Origin: Alphaproteobacteria bacterium CG11_big_fil_rev_8_21_14_0_20_39_49
Lineage (GTDB): Bacteria; Pseudomonadota; Alphaproteobacteria; Rickettsiales; UBA6187
Reading direction: 5' to 3'
Assembly: GCA_002787635.1 (NCBI GenBank)
Contig: PCXK01000007.1
Location: 1 to 64,000, forward strand
Length of the DNA: 64,000 bases
A program made the position numbers and the translations under genes. Of the stretch, positions 56,057 through 64,000 are shown piece by piece; position 1 is the first letter of the stretch; each line of letters starts with the position of its first letter. Under the pieces are notes generated by a model. The model saw only the letters and a list, made by a program, of their open reading frames with translations. It did not search any database and was not told where the DNA came from.

Positions 56057-56143
56057 GTCATCCCCGCCTCCGTGCTGGGATCTTCTGTCAATTAAAGCAT
56101 ATCCCCCTATAATTTGTTTTACTAAACAAATTCGTGGAATGAC
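56057..56143. repeat. Chimeric palindromic repeat
   Basis: Left module GTCATCCCCGCCTCCGTGCT with GGGATCT; right module ATCCCCCTATAATTTGTTTT to ATTCGTGGAATGAC. Confidence 0.75.
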
Positions 56144-56162
56144 AACAGAAATATTTATGGTA

Positions 56163-57023
56163 TCAACTAAGGCTTAAAGAACCCTCGCTTCTGCTATCTC
56201 TCCTTAACAAAGCAGGTCTTTGCCCCGATGGAGTTTCGTTAGAGCTGTTACTTAAAGTTGCTGTTCCGCCGCCGTTCCTGTTCCTGTCAAGGCGGTTTCT
56301 GTGCAGGGGAATGCTGTCGGCGGAGGTTGTTGAGGTATCGTCAAAAATTTCGGGGTTGACGCTATGTTCTTCTTGCGAATTTTGGGCTGTTACCATTGAA
56401 ACGAAAGTTATTTCTCCGGGAACCTTTTTGTATGCTTTGTCATGCGTTTGCGAAACGTTCATTTCTTGTAATGCGTCTTTTTTTTGCCACCCTAAATATT
56501 TAGGGTTATCAGTAAGAACCGACATTATATCGTCAATGTCGGAAAGGGGCATTGAATTTTTCTGCTCTTTTTCAAGCTTTAATGCGGATAGTTGTTCCAA
56601 AATCATTTCAAAAACAGATTCTGTTAGAAATTCTCTGGCTTTATCAGCGTCCTTAATTTGCGGAGGTTTTTTCTGGTCTATAATATTGGGGTTTTTATAT
56701 GTTTGTACTAGTTGGGGTATTTCAGTTTGAGCAAATGCATCTTGAGAGTAATCTTTTCTAAAATAAACGGCACGGTTTTTCTTTACATGGTCAAATGATT
56801 GTTTTGCTAATGATTTGACGGACGAGGCTTTTTCGTCTAACTCGTTTTCCGATAGGATTTCTTGTAAATTAGTTGCAAACGGGTCGTAATTATCCGAACT
56901 TAATGCGGCTGCTAAACCGGAAATAACCGTGATTGCTTTTGTCTTGTTATCTTTTGGTATATCAATACAGTTTTCAAGATATCCTCTCAAAAGGTAATGA
57001 CCGTTGCTCTTTATATCCGTCAT
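56163..57023 (-). CDS. Hypothetical helical protein with a Ser/Arg-rich tail; candidate secreted protein
   Basis: A 286-residue protein of no family I recognise. Residues 1-200 are mainly helical with charged residues; residues about 210-286 are low in hydrophobic content and rich in Ser, Thr, Asn and Arg (LDRNRNGGGTATLSNSSNET), ending RRDSRSEGSLSLS. It has neither signal peptide nor membrane helix. The tail resembles those at 3685 and 28313. It is flanked by repeats and by phoH, in the opposite direction. Confidence 0.55.
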   Translation of the reverse strand: MTDIKSNGHYLLRGYLENCIDIPKDNKTKAITVISGLAAALSSDNYDPFATNLQEILSENELDEKASSVKSLAKQSFDHVKKNRAVYFRKDYSQDAFAQTEIPQLVQTYKNPNIIDQKKPPQIKDADKAREFLTESVFEMILEQLSALKLEKEQKNSMPLSDIDDIMSVLTDNPKYLGWQKKDALQEMNVSQTHDKAYKKVPGEITFVSMVTAQNSQEEHSVNPEIFDDTSTTSADSIPLHRNRLDRNRNGGGTATLSNSSNETPSGQRPALLRRDSRSEGSLSLS

Positions 57024-57323
57024 ATATTGCCTATTTTTTATAATATTGATATTACATTTATATTATATGTGCAACATTATATTAACACTTGAATCGTAAA
57101 TATATGTTTTATTTTATTTTTATAGTTTTATTAAAATAAGTCTGTAAATAAGACTATATTTAAGGTATAATTATACTATAGTAAATTTGAATTTACTTTG
57201 ATCATATATGGATTCCATGATAAAAAATTTTACTAAATTTTTTTCATAAGATGACAAGGTAGGTAAATTAAAAATTTACTATTATAAGATGTTTTTATCA
57301 ATTAACGGCAATAAAGGCTTATA
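57024..57323. other. Intergenic region between divergent genes
   Basis: Strongly AT-rich. It holds AGTAAATTTGAATTTACT at about 57179-57196, a short palindrome that recurs near 12372 and 27135. No gene or clear promoter is seen. Confidence 0.5.
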
Positions 57324-58280
57324 TTGAAAAAAAAACCAAAATATGTGTCATTCGACAATAATCTTCATCTTACCGCATTATTTGGTGAGCAAGACTGCAA
57401 TCTACTGAAAATCGAAGAAAAGCTTGGGGTTTCAATAACATCTCGCGGTAATATGATATTTATATCGGGTGATAATGAAAAAGTAACTCAGGCGGAGCAT
57501 ATATTAGAGTCGCTATATCATAAACTCGAACAAGGTATGGAGGTGGGCATGAGCGAAGTTGAAGCAGCTTTACGCATGGTATCAAACAGTACAAACGAAA
57601 AAAAGAAAGTAAAAAACACCCTGTTTGAACAGGAAATTGTTGTTAAAACCGCTAAAAAACAGATAGTCCCCCATTCTAATACACAAAAACAATATATAAA
57701 GGCATTATATAAAAAAGACCTTGTATTTGCCAATGGTCCTGCCGGTACGGGTAAGACTTATCTGGCTGTTGCGGTGGGCGTTTCAATGTTCCTGAATCAT
57801 AAGGTCGAGCGTATTATTCTGGTGCGTCCGGCAGTTGAGGCAGGAGAAAAAATAGGATTTCTGCCCGGTGATATGAAAGAGAAGGTAGACCCTTATATGC
57901 AGCCTTTATATGATGCTTTGTATGATATGTTCCCTGCCGAAAAAGTGCAAAAATATATTGAAAACAGGGTGATAGAAATTGCACCCCTTGCCTTTATGAG
58001 AGGTCGTACGTTAAAAGACGCATTCGTTATTTTGGACGAAGCACAAAACGCTACTCCCACCCAAATGAAAATGTTCCTTACCAGACTTGGTGAAAATTCA
58101 AGAATGGTAGTAAACGGCGACCTGTCACAAATCGACTTGCCACCACACAGCAAATCGGGTCTTGATGATGCCTTAAACAAACTACGCAATATAGATGAGA
58201 TAGGTTATGTTCAATTCGGGGAAGAGGACATAGTCCGCCATAACCTTGTGGCTAAGATAGTTCATGCGTATAAAGAGTAG
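57324..58280 (+). CDS. phoH: PhoH-like ATPase
   Basis: The start is a TTG at 57324 with AAAGG upstream. An N-terminal KH-like region (about 20-75) precedes the PhoH ATPase domain with Walker A GPAGTGKT and Walker B FVILDEAQN; VRPAVEAGEKIGFLPGDMKEK is the family signature. Length is 318 residues. PhoH proteins are linked to RNA metabolism and usually stand beside ybeY; here ybeY is absent and the gene is alone. Confidence 0.94.
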   Translation: MKKKPKYVSFDNNLHLTALFGEQDCNLLKIEEKLGVSITSRGNMIFISGDNEKVTQAEHILESLYHKLEQGMEVGMSEVEAALRMVSNSTNEKKKVKNTLFEQEIVVKTAKKQIVPHSNTQKQYIKALYKKDLVFANGPAGTGKTYLAVAVGVSMFLNHKVERIILVRPAVEAGEKIGFLPGDMKEKVDPYMQPLYDALYDMFPAEKVQKYIENRVIEIAPLAFMRGRTLKDAFVILDEAQNATPTQMKMFLTRLGENSRMVVNGDLSQIDLPPHSKSGLDDALNKLRNIDEIGYVQFGEEDIVRHNLVAKIVHAYKE

Positions 58281-58326
58281 ATGAATTTTGCATTTATAGT
58301 ATTTTAACTTTTTAATAGTTATAATT

Positions 58327-58407
58327 GTCATCCCCGACTTGTTCGGGGATCTGAATAAGTTTAAATGAGATCCCCCTATAATTTTCTACGAAAATTCGGG
58401 GGATGAC
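58327..58407. repeat. Chimeric palindromic repeat
   Basis: Left module GTCATCCCCGACTTGTTCGG with GGATCT; right module AGATCCCCCTATAATTTTCT with AAAATTCGGGGGATGAC. Confidence 0.85.
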
Positions 58408-58437
58408 AGCATGGTTGAAAAGATAAAATACTATAAT

Positions 58438-58509
58438 GTCATTCGCCGATTAAATCGGCGAATCCATTGCATAATTTCCATAGATTCCCCGGTCAAGCCG
58501 TCGAATGAC
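58438..58509. repeat. Palindromic repeat, TCGCCGATT class
   Basis: Left module GTCATTCGCCGATTAAATCG with GCGAATC; right module AGATTCCCCGGTCAAGCCGT with CGAATGAC. Relative of 30358-30442. Confidence 0.85.
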
Positions 58510-58532
58510 ATCATAAGACCCCTGCATAATAC

Positions 58533-58582
58533 GTCATTACCCTAATTTGCGAAGCAAATTATAGGGTAATCTCACCGGTGAC
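58533..58582. repeat. Truncated palindromic repeat, CCCTAATTTGC class
   Basis: GTCATTACCCTAATTTGCGA with AGCAAATTATAGGGTAATCT forms the left module only; a short GGTGAC ends it. Confidence 0.7.
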
Positions 58583-58654
58583 GTATGCACAAAGTGCATG
58601 CATTATTATATAGCTTGGATACTATGGTCAAACCATAGTATGACGTAGGATATT

Positions 58655-59677
58655 TTAATCAAAAATATCAACCTGTTCTGTTTTTAATTTAGGGACTGTC
58701 ATACCTATGTGACCGAATGCTTGTGGTGTTAATATTCTTCCCCTTGGGGTGCGTTGAATAAAGCCAAGTTGCAGTAGATACGGTTCAATTGTTTCTTCGA
58801 CCGAGTCACGTTGTTCGGAAAGACCTGCACATATAGTCTCAACGCCTACAGGTCCTCCCGAATATTTTTCAGCAATGAACCTTAAATAGCGGCGGTCGGA
58901 GCCGTCTAAACCGCATGAATCTACTTCCAAACGGCGTAAGGACTGATCGGCAATAGATGCTTGTATGATTTTGTCGCCTGCAACCTCGGCAAAGTCCCTT
59001 ACACGCCTTAGTAACCGTAATGCGATACGAGGAGTTCCCCTTGAGCGGTTGGCAATCTCATTAGCACCATCTTTTGTAAGCTGTGCTTTGAGGATATTTG
59101 CTCCACGCTCAATTACCAGCCTTAGTTCATCAGGTGAATAAAAATTAAGGCGGGTAGGGATACCGAACCTATCCCTCAAAGGGTTGGATAATAAACCTAA
59201 TCTTGTGGTTGCACCTACCAGAGTGAATTTAGGAAGTTCAATACGCACAGTGCGTGCGGCAGGACCTTCACCGATTATTATATCAAGCTGAAAATCCTCC
59301 ATTGCGGAGTATAAAACTTCTTCAACATTGGTGTTAAGCCTGTGTATCTCATCGATAAAAAGAACGTCATTTTCCTGAAGGTTAGTAAGAATTGCCGCCA
59401 AGTCACCGGCTTTTGTCAATAAAGGACCGGAGGTTGCCTTAAATCCCGTACCAAGCTCCCTTGCTATTATCTGTGCGATAGTTGTTTTGCCCAATCCCGG
59501 AGGACCATATAATAAAACATGGTCTAAAGCTTCCGCCCTTGACCTTGCCGCCTCGATAAAAACACGCAGGTTGTTTTTGGCATGTTCCTGCCCGATAAAA
59601 TCATCAAAGAACGAAGGGCGAAGCGTGTTCTCGGACATGTCTTCTTCAATGCGGTTAGAATCAAGGATATCGGTCAT
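58655..59677 (-). CDS. ruvB: Holliday junction branch-migration helicase RuvB
   Basis: The 340-residue motor protein has Walker [10 protein letters not shown], Walker [10 protein letters not shown], sensor 1 [18 protein letters not shown] (also holding the arginine finger region) and the C-terminal winged helix with [12 protein letters not shown]. RuvB drives branch migration with RuvA. ruvA and ruvC are not in the window. Confidence 0.98.
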   Translation of the reverse strand: MTDILDSNRIEEDMSENTLRPSFFDDFIGQEHAKNNLRVFIEAARSRAEALDHVLLYGPPGLGKTTIAQIIARELGTGFKATSGPLLTKAGDLAAILTNLQENDVLFIDEIHRLNTNVEEVLYSAMEDFQLDIIIGEGPAARTVRIELPKFTLVGATTRLGLLSNPLRDRFGIPTRLNFYSPDELRLVIERGANILKAQLTKDGANEIANRSRGTPRIALRLLRRVRDFAEVAGDKIIQASIADQSLRRLEVDSCGLDGSDRRYLRFIAEKYSGGPVGVETICAGLSEQRDSVEETIEPYLLQLGFIQRTPRGRILTPQAFGHIGMTVPKLKTEQVDIFD

Positions 59678-59831
59678 TTAATATAGTGTTAAGTGTTAGT
59701 GTTGAGTGCCAGTATAGTTCAAGTAATGCAAGTTGCCAGTAGAAAATTGTTTTTTTACTGGCGGATATTTTCAAATCAATTACTATAAAAATATGTAGTG
59801 TTCTACATAATCGTTATGGGGTTAATGTGTT

Positions 59832-60680
59832 ATGGATTTTGATAAACTGCAAAGAAAAAATGCTAAAGACAGAGAGCATTACAAACCGAAGTCTATGCAA
59901 ACGGGTTCGGAGAATGAGTTTGTTTTCGGTATATTCTTTGTCTTCGGGTTTATAATGCTGTTTGCGGTTTATTCGCTTAACCGTGAATCAATAAGCGATT
60001 TTTTCGATAAAGGTGTGGAGCAGGTCGGAAAAGTAACCGGTTCTAATGATTATCAAAAAGAGGAGCAGATACGAAAAGAAAAACAGCGTAGTGAATATTT
60101 GAAAAGCAAAAATAACCCTAACGCCAATAAAAGCAGTGACGGATACGATATTATAAATTTTGTTAATAACAGTAATGAAAAGAGAAAAATATACTGGGTA
60201 GACAGGCACGGTAATAAGAAATTATACAAAACACTGAAGCCCAAAGAGTCATATGAACAAAGGTCATACGCCCACCATCAATGGCTCGTTACCGACCCAA
60301 ACGACAATGAGTTGGGCAAGTATTATACAAAAGGGAGCAAGAGTGATGTAACGATGTATGATAGCAATATAGCACAAACAACAGATGAACCCGAAACATC
60401 CGTTCAAAGCGCCGTTGATGAAGATTTAAATGCACGTTCGATTGAGGCAAAAAAAGCATCGACTATCAATTTTATAAATTCAAGCAATGATATCAGAAAA
60501 ATATACTGGTTAGATTATAAAGGCAAAAAAGTCTTATATAGAGTGTTAAAACCCGGAGATACATATACGCAGAGAACTTTCATAACCCACCCTTGGTTGG
60601 TTACGGATGGGCAGGAGAACAAGCTAGGTATTTATTATCCGGCAGATACTAAAAAAGATGTTGTCTTGGAAAACCGGTGA
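59832..60680 (+). CDS. Membrane-anchored protein with two VHL-like beta domains
   Basis: Residues about 35-55 (FVFGIFFVFGFIMLFAVYSL) are a membrane helix; a charged linker follows. Two repeats of about 70 residues then stand at about 108-178 and 214-282. Each reads I(I/N)F(V/I)NxSNxxRKIYW(V/L)DxxGxKxLYxxLKPxxxYxQRxxxxHxWLVTDxxxNxLGxYY. This follows the pattern of the von Hippel-Lindau beta domain (F.N.S...V.W.(D/N)..G....Y..L.PG......T(Y/F)..H.W...D). In animals this domain binds hydroxyproline in HIF; bacterial relatives have no established role. The C-terminal repeats are probably periplasmic or cytoplasmic depending on topology; a short basic N-terminus suggests they are outside. Confidence 0.72.
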   Translation: MDFDKLQRKNAKDREHYKPKSMQTGSENEFVFGIFFVFGFIMLFAVYSLNRESISDFFDKGVEQVGKVTGSNDYQKEEQIRKEKQRSEYLKSKNNPNANKSSDGYDIINFVNNSNEKRKIYWVDRHGNKKLYKTLKPKESYEQRSYAHHQWLVTDPNDNELGKYYTKGSKSDVTMYDSNIAQTTDEPETSVQSAVDEDLNARSIEAKKASTINFINSSNDIRKIYWLDYKGKKVLYRVLKPGDTYTQRTFITHPWLVTDGQENKLGIYYPADTKKDVVLENR

Positions 60681-60731
60681 TAAGTAATTAATTTGTTCAC
60701 TTATAATAACCGAACAACCGGAGATACCTAA

Positions 60732-62879
60732 TTAGCCGTTTCTGACTTCATTTAGGAAGTTTGCAAATGCCATATTTAATTTCTCGGCTTCCCTTGACAC
60801 TCCTTGCGATGCTTCAAGCATTTGAATAGACGCTTCTTTTGCGTGTGACGCAAGGTTTGTTATATCCGATATATGACTTGTAACCTCCTGCGTTTCCTGA
60901 GAAGCAATCTGCATGTTTTTTGTTATTTCATAAGTAGTTGCAGTTTGCTCTTCAACCGCTGCAGATATGCCGCCCGAATATTCGTTGACCTTGTCAACGG
61001 CACTTTTTATTGCGTTCAATGCATCGGAAACCTCAGACGAGATGGACTGCACATTTTCGATTTGGCTTGCAATATCCTCGGTTGCTCTTGTAGCCTGATT
61101 CGATAAGTTCTTAACTTCCGATGCAACTACCGCAAACCCTTTTCCGGCTTCTCCTGCTCTTGCCGACTCAATCGTAGCATTTAAGGCGAGTAAGTTGATC
61201 TGTTCGGCAATGTCACGTATCAATTTAACAACGCTACCTATTTCACTTGAAGCGTTTTCCAATGATCTGGCACTGGATTCGGCATGTCCGGCTTTCCTTA
61301 CGGCATCGTTCACCACTTCCGTAGATTTTATTACCTGACTCGAAATTTCATTAACGGAAGCAAGCATCTCTTCCGATGCCGCCGCCACGGTTGCCACGTT
61401 TTGTGAGGTACGCCCCGATGAGTTAGAAACATATTGCGTTTTACTATCTACATCATTTACATTATTCCCCATCGACTCGGCCGTATGACTCAACTGTGTA
61501 GCTGCGGCTGCCACTGAGTTAAGCATTCCCTGAACGGACTGTTCAAAACGGCTAGCCAAATCATTCATTGCTTTTTTCTTATCTTCTTCCGCCTTTATTT
61601 CGGCAAGCTTTCTATCTTTTTCAAGCTTTTCTTTCTCCAGTATGTTTTCTTTGAAAACTTGCAGTGCCTTTGCCATTTCTCCTATTTCATCTTTCCTGTC
61701 AAGACCGGGTATTTCAACCGCAGCATTGCCGGCGGCTATATCTCTCATTATCTTCACCATTTTTGTTATAGGAGATGAAATCCCTTTGGAAAATAATATT
61801 GAAAGTACCGCAAAAACGGCAATCACAATTAGGGTGGAAATCATTGCCACTATTTGCATACTGCGAATCGGCTGCATAATTTCATCATATTTTATCTCAC
61901 CTATCATGGCAAAATTTGTACCCATAAATTCAAACGGAGTGTAAGCTGAAACTGATACTGTTCCATCAAAACTATTAATAACTCTGTACCCCTGCTCATT
62001 ATTAAGAGCCATTTTAACAACTTCCGTATCAATTTTGGTCTTCAATATCGTGTCTTCATTTTTTAAGTTGCTTCGCATAAGCTTGTCACTGCCTACCAGA
62101 TACGACCTGCCGCTTTCACCCATTCCTTCATTTTGCTGCATAACTGCATCTATTCTTGAAATAGGCATTTGAAAAACCAATACGCCCGCCAACTCACCGC
62201 TTTTAGAAAGTATCGGCTGTGAAATAAAGCTTGCAGCAGCACCATGACTTGGAGCATACGGTCTAAAGTCAAAGAAACTTTGCTTATCCGACTTATAATT
62301 ACCAGCGGCAGCTTTGAAAGCATTCCCCAGATCGGTATCCTTATACTCACCTCGTTCTAAATTAGTTGCATAGTCCAGTTCTTTAAAAACCGAGTACACA
62401 AGATTCCCTTCCGTATCAAAAAGGAAAATATCGTAATAATCCCTCAGTCTTAGAAAATGACGGAACCACGGATGGTATTTTTCGTGATAAGAGCTATATA
62501 AAGACCCGTCTGTTGCGTAATCGAGTTTTTCTTTAGAACCTGTCGGATGCGGATTATCTTCAATATATAGCTTCTGCAAAACATTTTTCTGATTATACCC
62601 GAAATCGTCCCAGCCCTTTTTAAAGTCAACTACGGCATCTCTTACAAACGGGTTTTTAGATAAAGAAGACAAGTCCTGCTGTATTGATTCAAGGTAATTT
62701 GTCAAAGCTGATTTTTTGGATACATTCAGAGCCTGTAATTTTTCCTGTGCGGCTATAAAAGCATCGTTTGACGCTTCTTTTACCGTTACGAAACCCACAA
62801 TTACCGAAGAAAGGAGTGCCATACTAACCATTATTATAGGTAACTTACCAGATATTTTCATACTAACCATGCGGTTCAA
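60732..62879 (-). CDS. Methyl-accepting chemotaxis protein
   Basis: The 715-residue receptor has a membrane helix at about 13-31, a double-Cache-type sensor (about 40-325), a second helix (about 338-362), HAMP (about 363-417) and a signalling domain (about 440-700) with the hairpin tip [35 protein letters not shown]. Alphaproteobacterial MCPs sense small ligands and control CheA. No other chemotaxis or flagellar gene is in the window. The closest sensor features ([21 protein letters not shown]) do not reveal the ligand. Confidence 0.94.
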   Translation of the reverse strand: MNRMVSMKISGKLPIIMVSMALLSSVIVGFVTVKEASNDAFIAAQEKLQALNVSKKSALTNYLESIQQDLSSLSKNPFVRDAVVDFKKGWDDFGYNQKNVLQKLYIEDNPHPTGSKEKLDYATDGSLYSSYHEKYHPWFRHFLRLRDYYDIFLFDTEGNLVYSVFKELDYATNLERGEYKDTDLGNAFKAAAGNYKSDKQSFFDFRPYAPSHGAAASFISQPILSKSGELAGVLVFQMPISRIDAVMQQNEGMGESGRSYLVGSDKLMRSNLKNEDTILKTKIDTEVVKMALNNEQGYRVINSFDGTVSVSAYTPFEFMGTNFAMIGEIKYDEIMQPIRSMQIVAMISTLIVIAVFAVLSILFSKGISSPITKMVKIMRDIAAGNAAVEIPGLDRKDEIGEMAKALQVFKENILEKEKLEKDRKLAEIKAEEDKKKAMNDLASRFEQSVQGMLNSVAAAATQLSHTAESMGNNVNDVDSKTQYVSNSSGRTSQNVATVAAASEEMLASVNEISSQVIKSTEVVNDAVRKAGHAESSARSLENASSEIGSVVKLIRDIAEQINLLALNATIESARAGEAGKGFAVVASEVKNLSNQATRATEDIASQIENVQSISSEVSDALNAIKSAVDKVNEYSGGISAAVEEQTATTYEITKNMQIASQETQEVTSHISDITNLASHAKEASIQMLEASQGVSREAEKLNMAFANFLNEVRNG

Positions 62880-63122
62880 TCCTGTATTTATTTAAAGCAT
62901 ATATTTTTATACTTATAGTTGACAATTCAAGATAAATATACACAAAAATAGTTAATTTTCATTTAACAAATCATGCTATCGGCTCAATAAAACCCACCTC
63001 CATAATCCCTGCCGTCAATTGATATTTTATAGAAATATTTTTTATAAACAGTTTACATTAGGTGTCATACGTATTATTAATATCTTCTTTTTTTCATAAA
63101 AATTTTAATTAGAAACAAAAAC

Positions 63123-63338
63123 ATGAGCAATGCAATGCAAGAGCAGAAGACCGAATCTGAAAAAAGACTTGATGGTGCTAAAGAACGCTTAAAGAATGCT
63201 TTGACCGGTCTTGACTTACTCATAAAAAAACAGAACCGGAACCTGAAAGAAGAAAGAAAGATAAGGACAGAGGTTATTAAAGATTTAGATGAGCATATCG
63301 GCAATCTTGAGACGATTTTAAAAAAAAATGAAAAATAA
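63123..63338 (+). CDS. Small coiled-coil protein upstream of zapA
   Basis: A 71-residue, fully helical, highly charged protein (KRLDGAKERLKNALTGLDLL, then a Lys/Glu-rich heptad stretch). It lies 16 bp before zapA. Similar short coiled-coil genes precede zapA in other alphaproteobacteria (DUF4164-like), which suggests a role linked to ZapA, but this is inference. Confidence 0.7.
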   Translation: MSNAMQEQKTESEKRLDGAKERLKNALTGLDLLIKKQNRNLKEERKIRTEVIKDLDEHIGNLETILKKNEK

Positions 63339-63354
63339 TAATTAATGGTTAATT

Positions 63355-63723
63355 ATGGCTACAGTTAATTTTACATTGCGGGACAAAAACTACAGCATCG
63401 CATGTGATGACGGCGAAGAAGCAAGAATTAAGAAGCTTGCCGAAAAATTGGGGATTAGGGTTGATGCCATGTCTAAAACATGTGGCTCGGCAAGTGATAG
63501 TGTAGTGCTTGCCTTTACCGCATTGATGATGGAAGACGAAGTTGCTACTTTAAAGGAAAGCGGTGCTAATAATAACACACCTCAACTACCTCTTGAGACG
63601 GGCAACAACAAAACCATATCTTTAGAAGAGCATAAAATGATAGTTAACAACACCTTAGCTGACGCATTAGAACCTATTGCGAAATACATAGAAAACCTTG
63701 CAAAAGAAATAGAAAGCAGATAA
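63355..63723 (+). CDS. zapA: Cell division protein ZapA
   Basis: The 122-residue protein begins MATVNFTLRDKNYSIACDDG, a typical ZapA beta-hairpin, followed by EEARIKKLAEKLGIRVDAM and a helical C-terminus. ZapA bundles FtsZ filaments at midcell. It is followed directly by 6S RNA and the cyclo-ligase gene, an order conserved in many proteobacteria. Confidence 0.9.
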   Translation: MATVNFTLRDKNYSIACDDGEEARIKKLAEKLGIRVDAMSKTCGSASDSVVLAFTALMMEDEVATLKESGANNNTPQLPLETGNNKTISLEEHKMIVNNTLADALEPIAKYIENLAKEIESR

Positions 63724-63730
63724 AATATAA

Positions 63731-63912
63731 GAAGGATGGGAGTGCTGCTCGGTTCGTAAGATAACGTATTCCCAGAGGCGATACTTTTTTTTGATATAAC
63801 TGTCACTGTCCGGAATGTGTTCCGGTTACATGGTTAATTTTGTACGAACTTGGTCTCTTGGCGACTCAAGTTTATCTACGGCTTCTGCGGTTCCCATTCT
63901 AACCACTATACT
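63731..63912 (+). ncRNA. ssrS: 6S RNA
   Basis: The sequence between zapA and the cyclo-ligase has the 6S plan: closing stem from GATGGGA (5') and TCCCATTC (3'), the GTGCTGCTCGG and CTTCTGCGG strands, and the central CCGGA / TCCGG bulge region. 6S RNA binds sigma-70 RNA polymerase and mimics an open promoter. The exact ends are estimated. Confidence 0.75.
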
Positions 63913-63929
63913 TTAACAGGCTGAACTAA

Positions 63930-64000
63930 ATGTCTAATAAAGCTATAAAAGAAACCTTCAGGACTAAATTTAGACAAATCAGGGATAAAGCTTCATCATC
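63930..64000 (+). CDS. 5-formyltetrahydrofolate cyclo-ligase, N-terminal part
   Basis: An ATG at 63930 opens a frame that runs off the window. Its first residues (MSNKAIKETFRTKFRQIRDK) match the start of 5-formyl-THF cyclo-ligase, and the position after zapA and 6S RNA is the usual one for this gene (ygfA/fthC). The call depends mainly on synteny. Confidence 0.7.
   Translation, partial: MSNKAIKETFRTKFRQIRDKASS

Larger units (their letters stand above)
58281..58654. other. Intergenic region filled with palindromic repeats
   Basis: The gap between convergent phoH and ruvB is made almost only of repeat units (58327-58407, 58438-58509, 58533-58582) plus a hairpin at 58619-58641 (ATACTATGGTCAAACCATAGTAT). 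Confidence 0.8.

Noticed and set aside
8233-58582. Repeat units read as a CRISPR array
   Set aside because: The units are dispersed singly between genes, are palindromic pairs with varied arms, and no cas gene is present.
63582-63806. 74-codon minus-strand frame over the zapA end and 6S RNA
   Set aside because: Antisense to zapA and to a structural RNA, without ribosome-binding site.

Overview
The window is AT-rich chromosomal DNA from an alphaproteobacterium, most likely a Rickettsiales- or Holosporales-like host-associated lineage. This rests on the tolQRAB-pal set, a three-gene cytochrome bc1 operon (petA, petB, separate petC), nadA, ThyX-type thymidylate synthase, a zapA / 6S RNA / 5-formyl-THF cyclo-ligase junction, and several large ankyrin-like or disordered proteins of the kind secreted by intracellular bacteria. 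The lineage is inferred from gene content; no 16S rRNA gene is present.

Layout. 1-3 kb: end of a tRNA, a GST, rsmD, a three-repeat mitochondrial-carrier-like protein and an RluB-type pseudouridine synthase. 3.3-5.8 kb: a small membrane protein with its own promoter and terminator, convergent with a 715-residue glycine-zipper protein. 6.1-10.4 kb: tolQ-tolR-tolA-tolB-pal. 10.7-30.3 kb: mostly housekeeping genes (TakP-like solute-binding protein, thioesterase, rlmE, nadA, secreted HExxH protease, trpS, DUF2336, purD, xseA, mutT, ndk, cpoB, ftsH, tilS, thyX) and one 646-residue ankyrin/coiled-coil protein. 30.5-32.3 kb: a cold-shock cassette (cspA, RNA helicase). 32.4-40.6 kb: a probable island with two RTX proteins, two small exported proteins and a decayed P4-type integrase next to tRNA-Leu(CAA). 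41-44.2 kb: exported ankyrin-like paralogues. 44.4-47.5 kb: petABC and ybgC. 47.6-52 kb: tRNA-Val(UAC), a frameshifted integrase, vsr, a C5 DNA methyltransferase, a stub of an HpaII-type restriction enzyme and a third ankyrin-like paralogue. 52.1-64 kb: tesA / ybbA-ybbP, a disordered protein, phoH, ruvB, a tandem VHL-beta-domain protein, a chemoreceptor, a coiled-coil gene, zapA, 6S RNA and the start of a 5-formyl-THF cyclo-ligase.

The genes for envelope constriction (tolQRAB-pal, cpoB, ybgC, zapA) are present but scattered, unlike the compact order usual in the group. Intergenic spaces carry a modular palindromic repeat: a constant GTCAT...ATCT / AGAT...ATGAC frame holds interchangeable hairpin arms.

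The most unusual items are the mitochondrial-carrier-like gene, the tandem VHL beta domains, a paralogous exported family sharing a G-x-N-P-D...G-N-x-x-A-H signature, the restriction-modification system that lost its nuclease, the duplicated block between the two RTX genes, and the composite palindromes.
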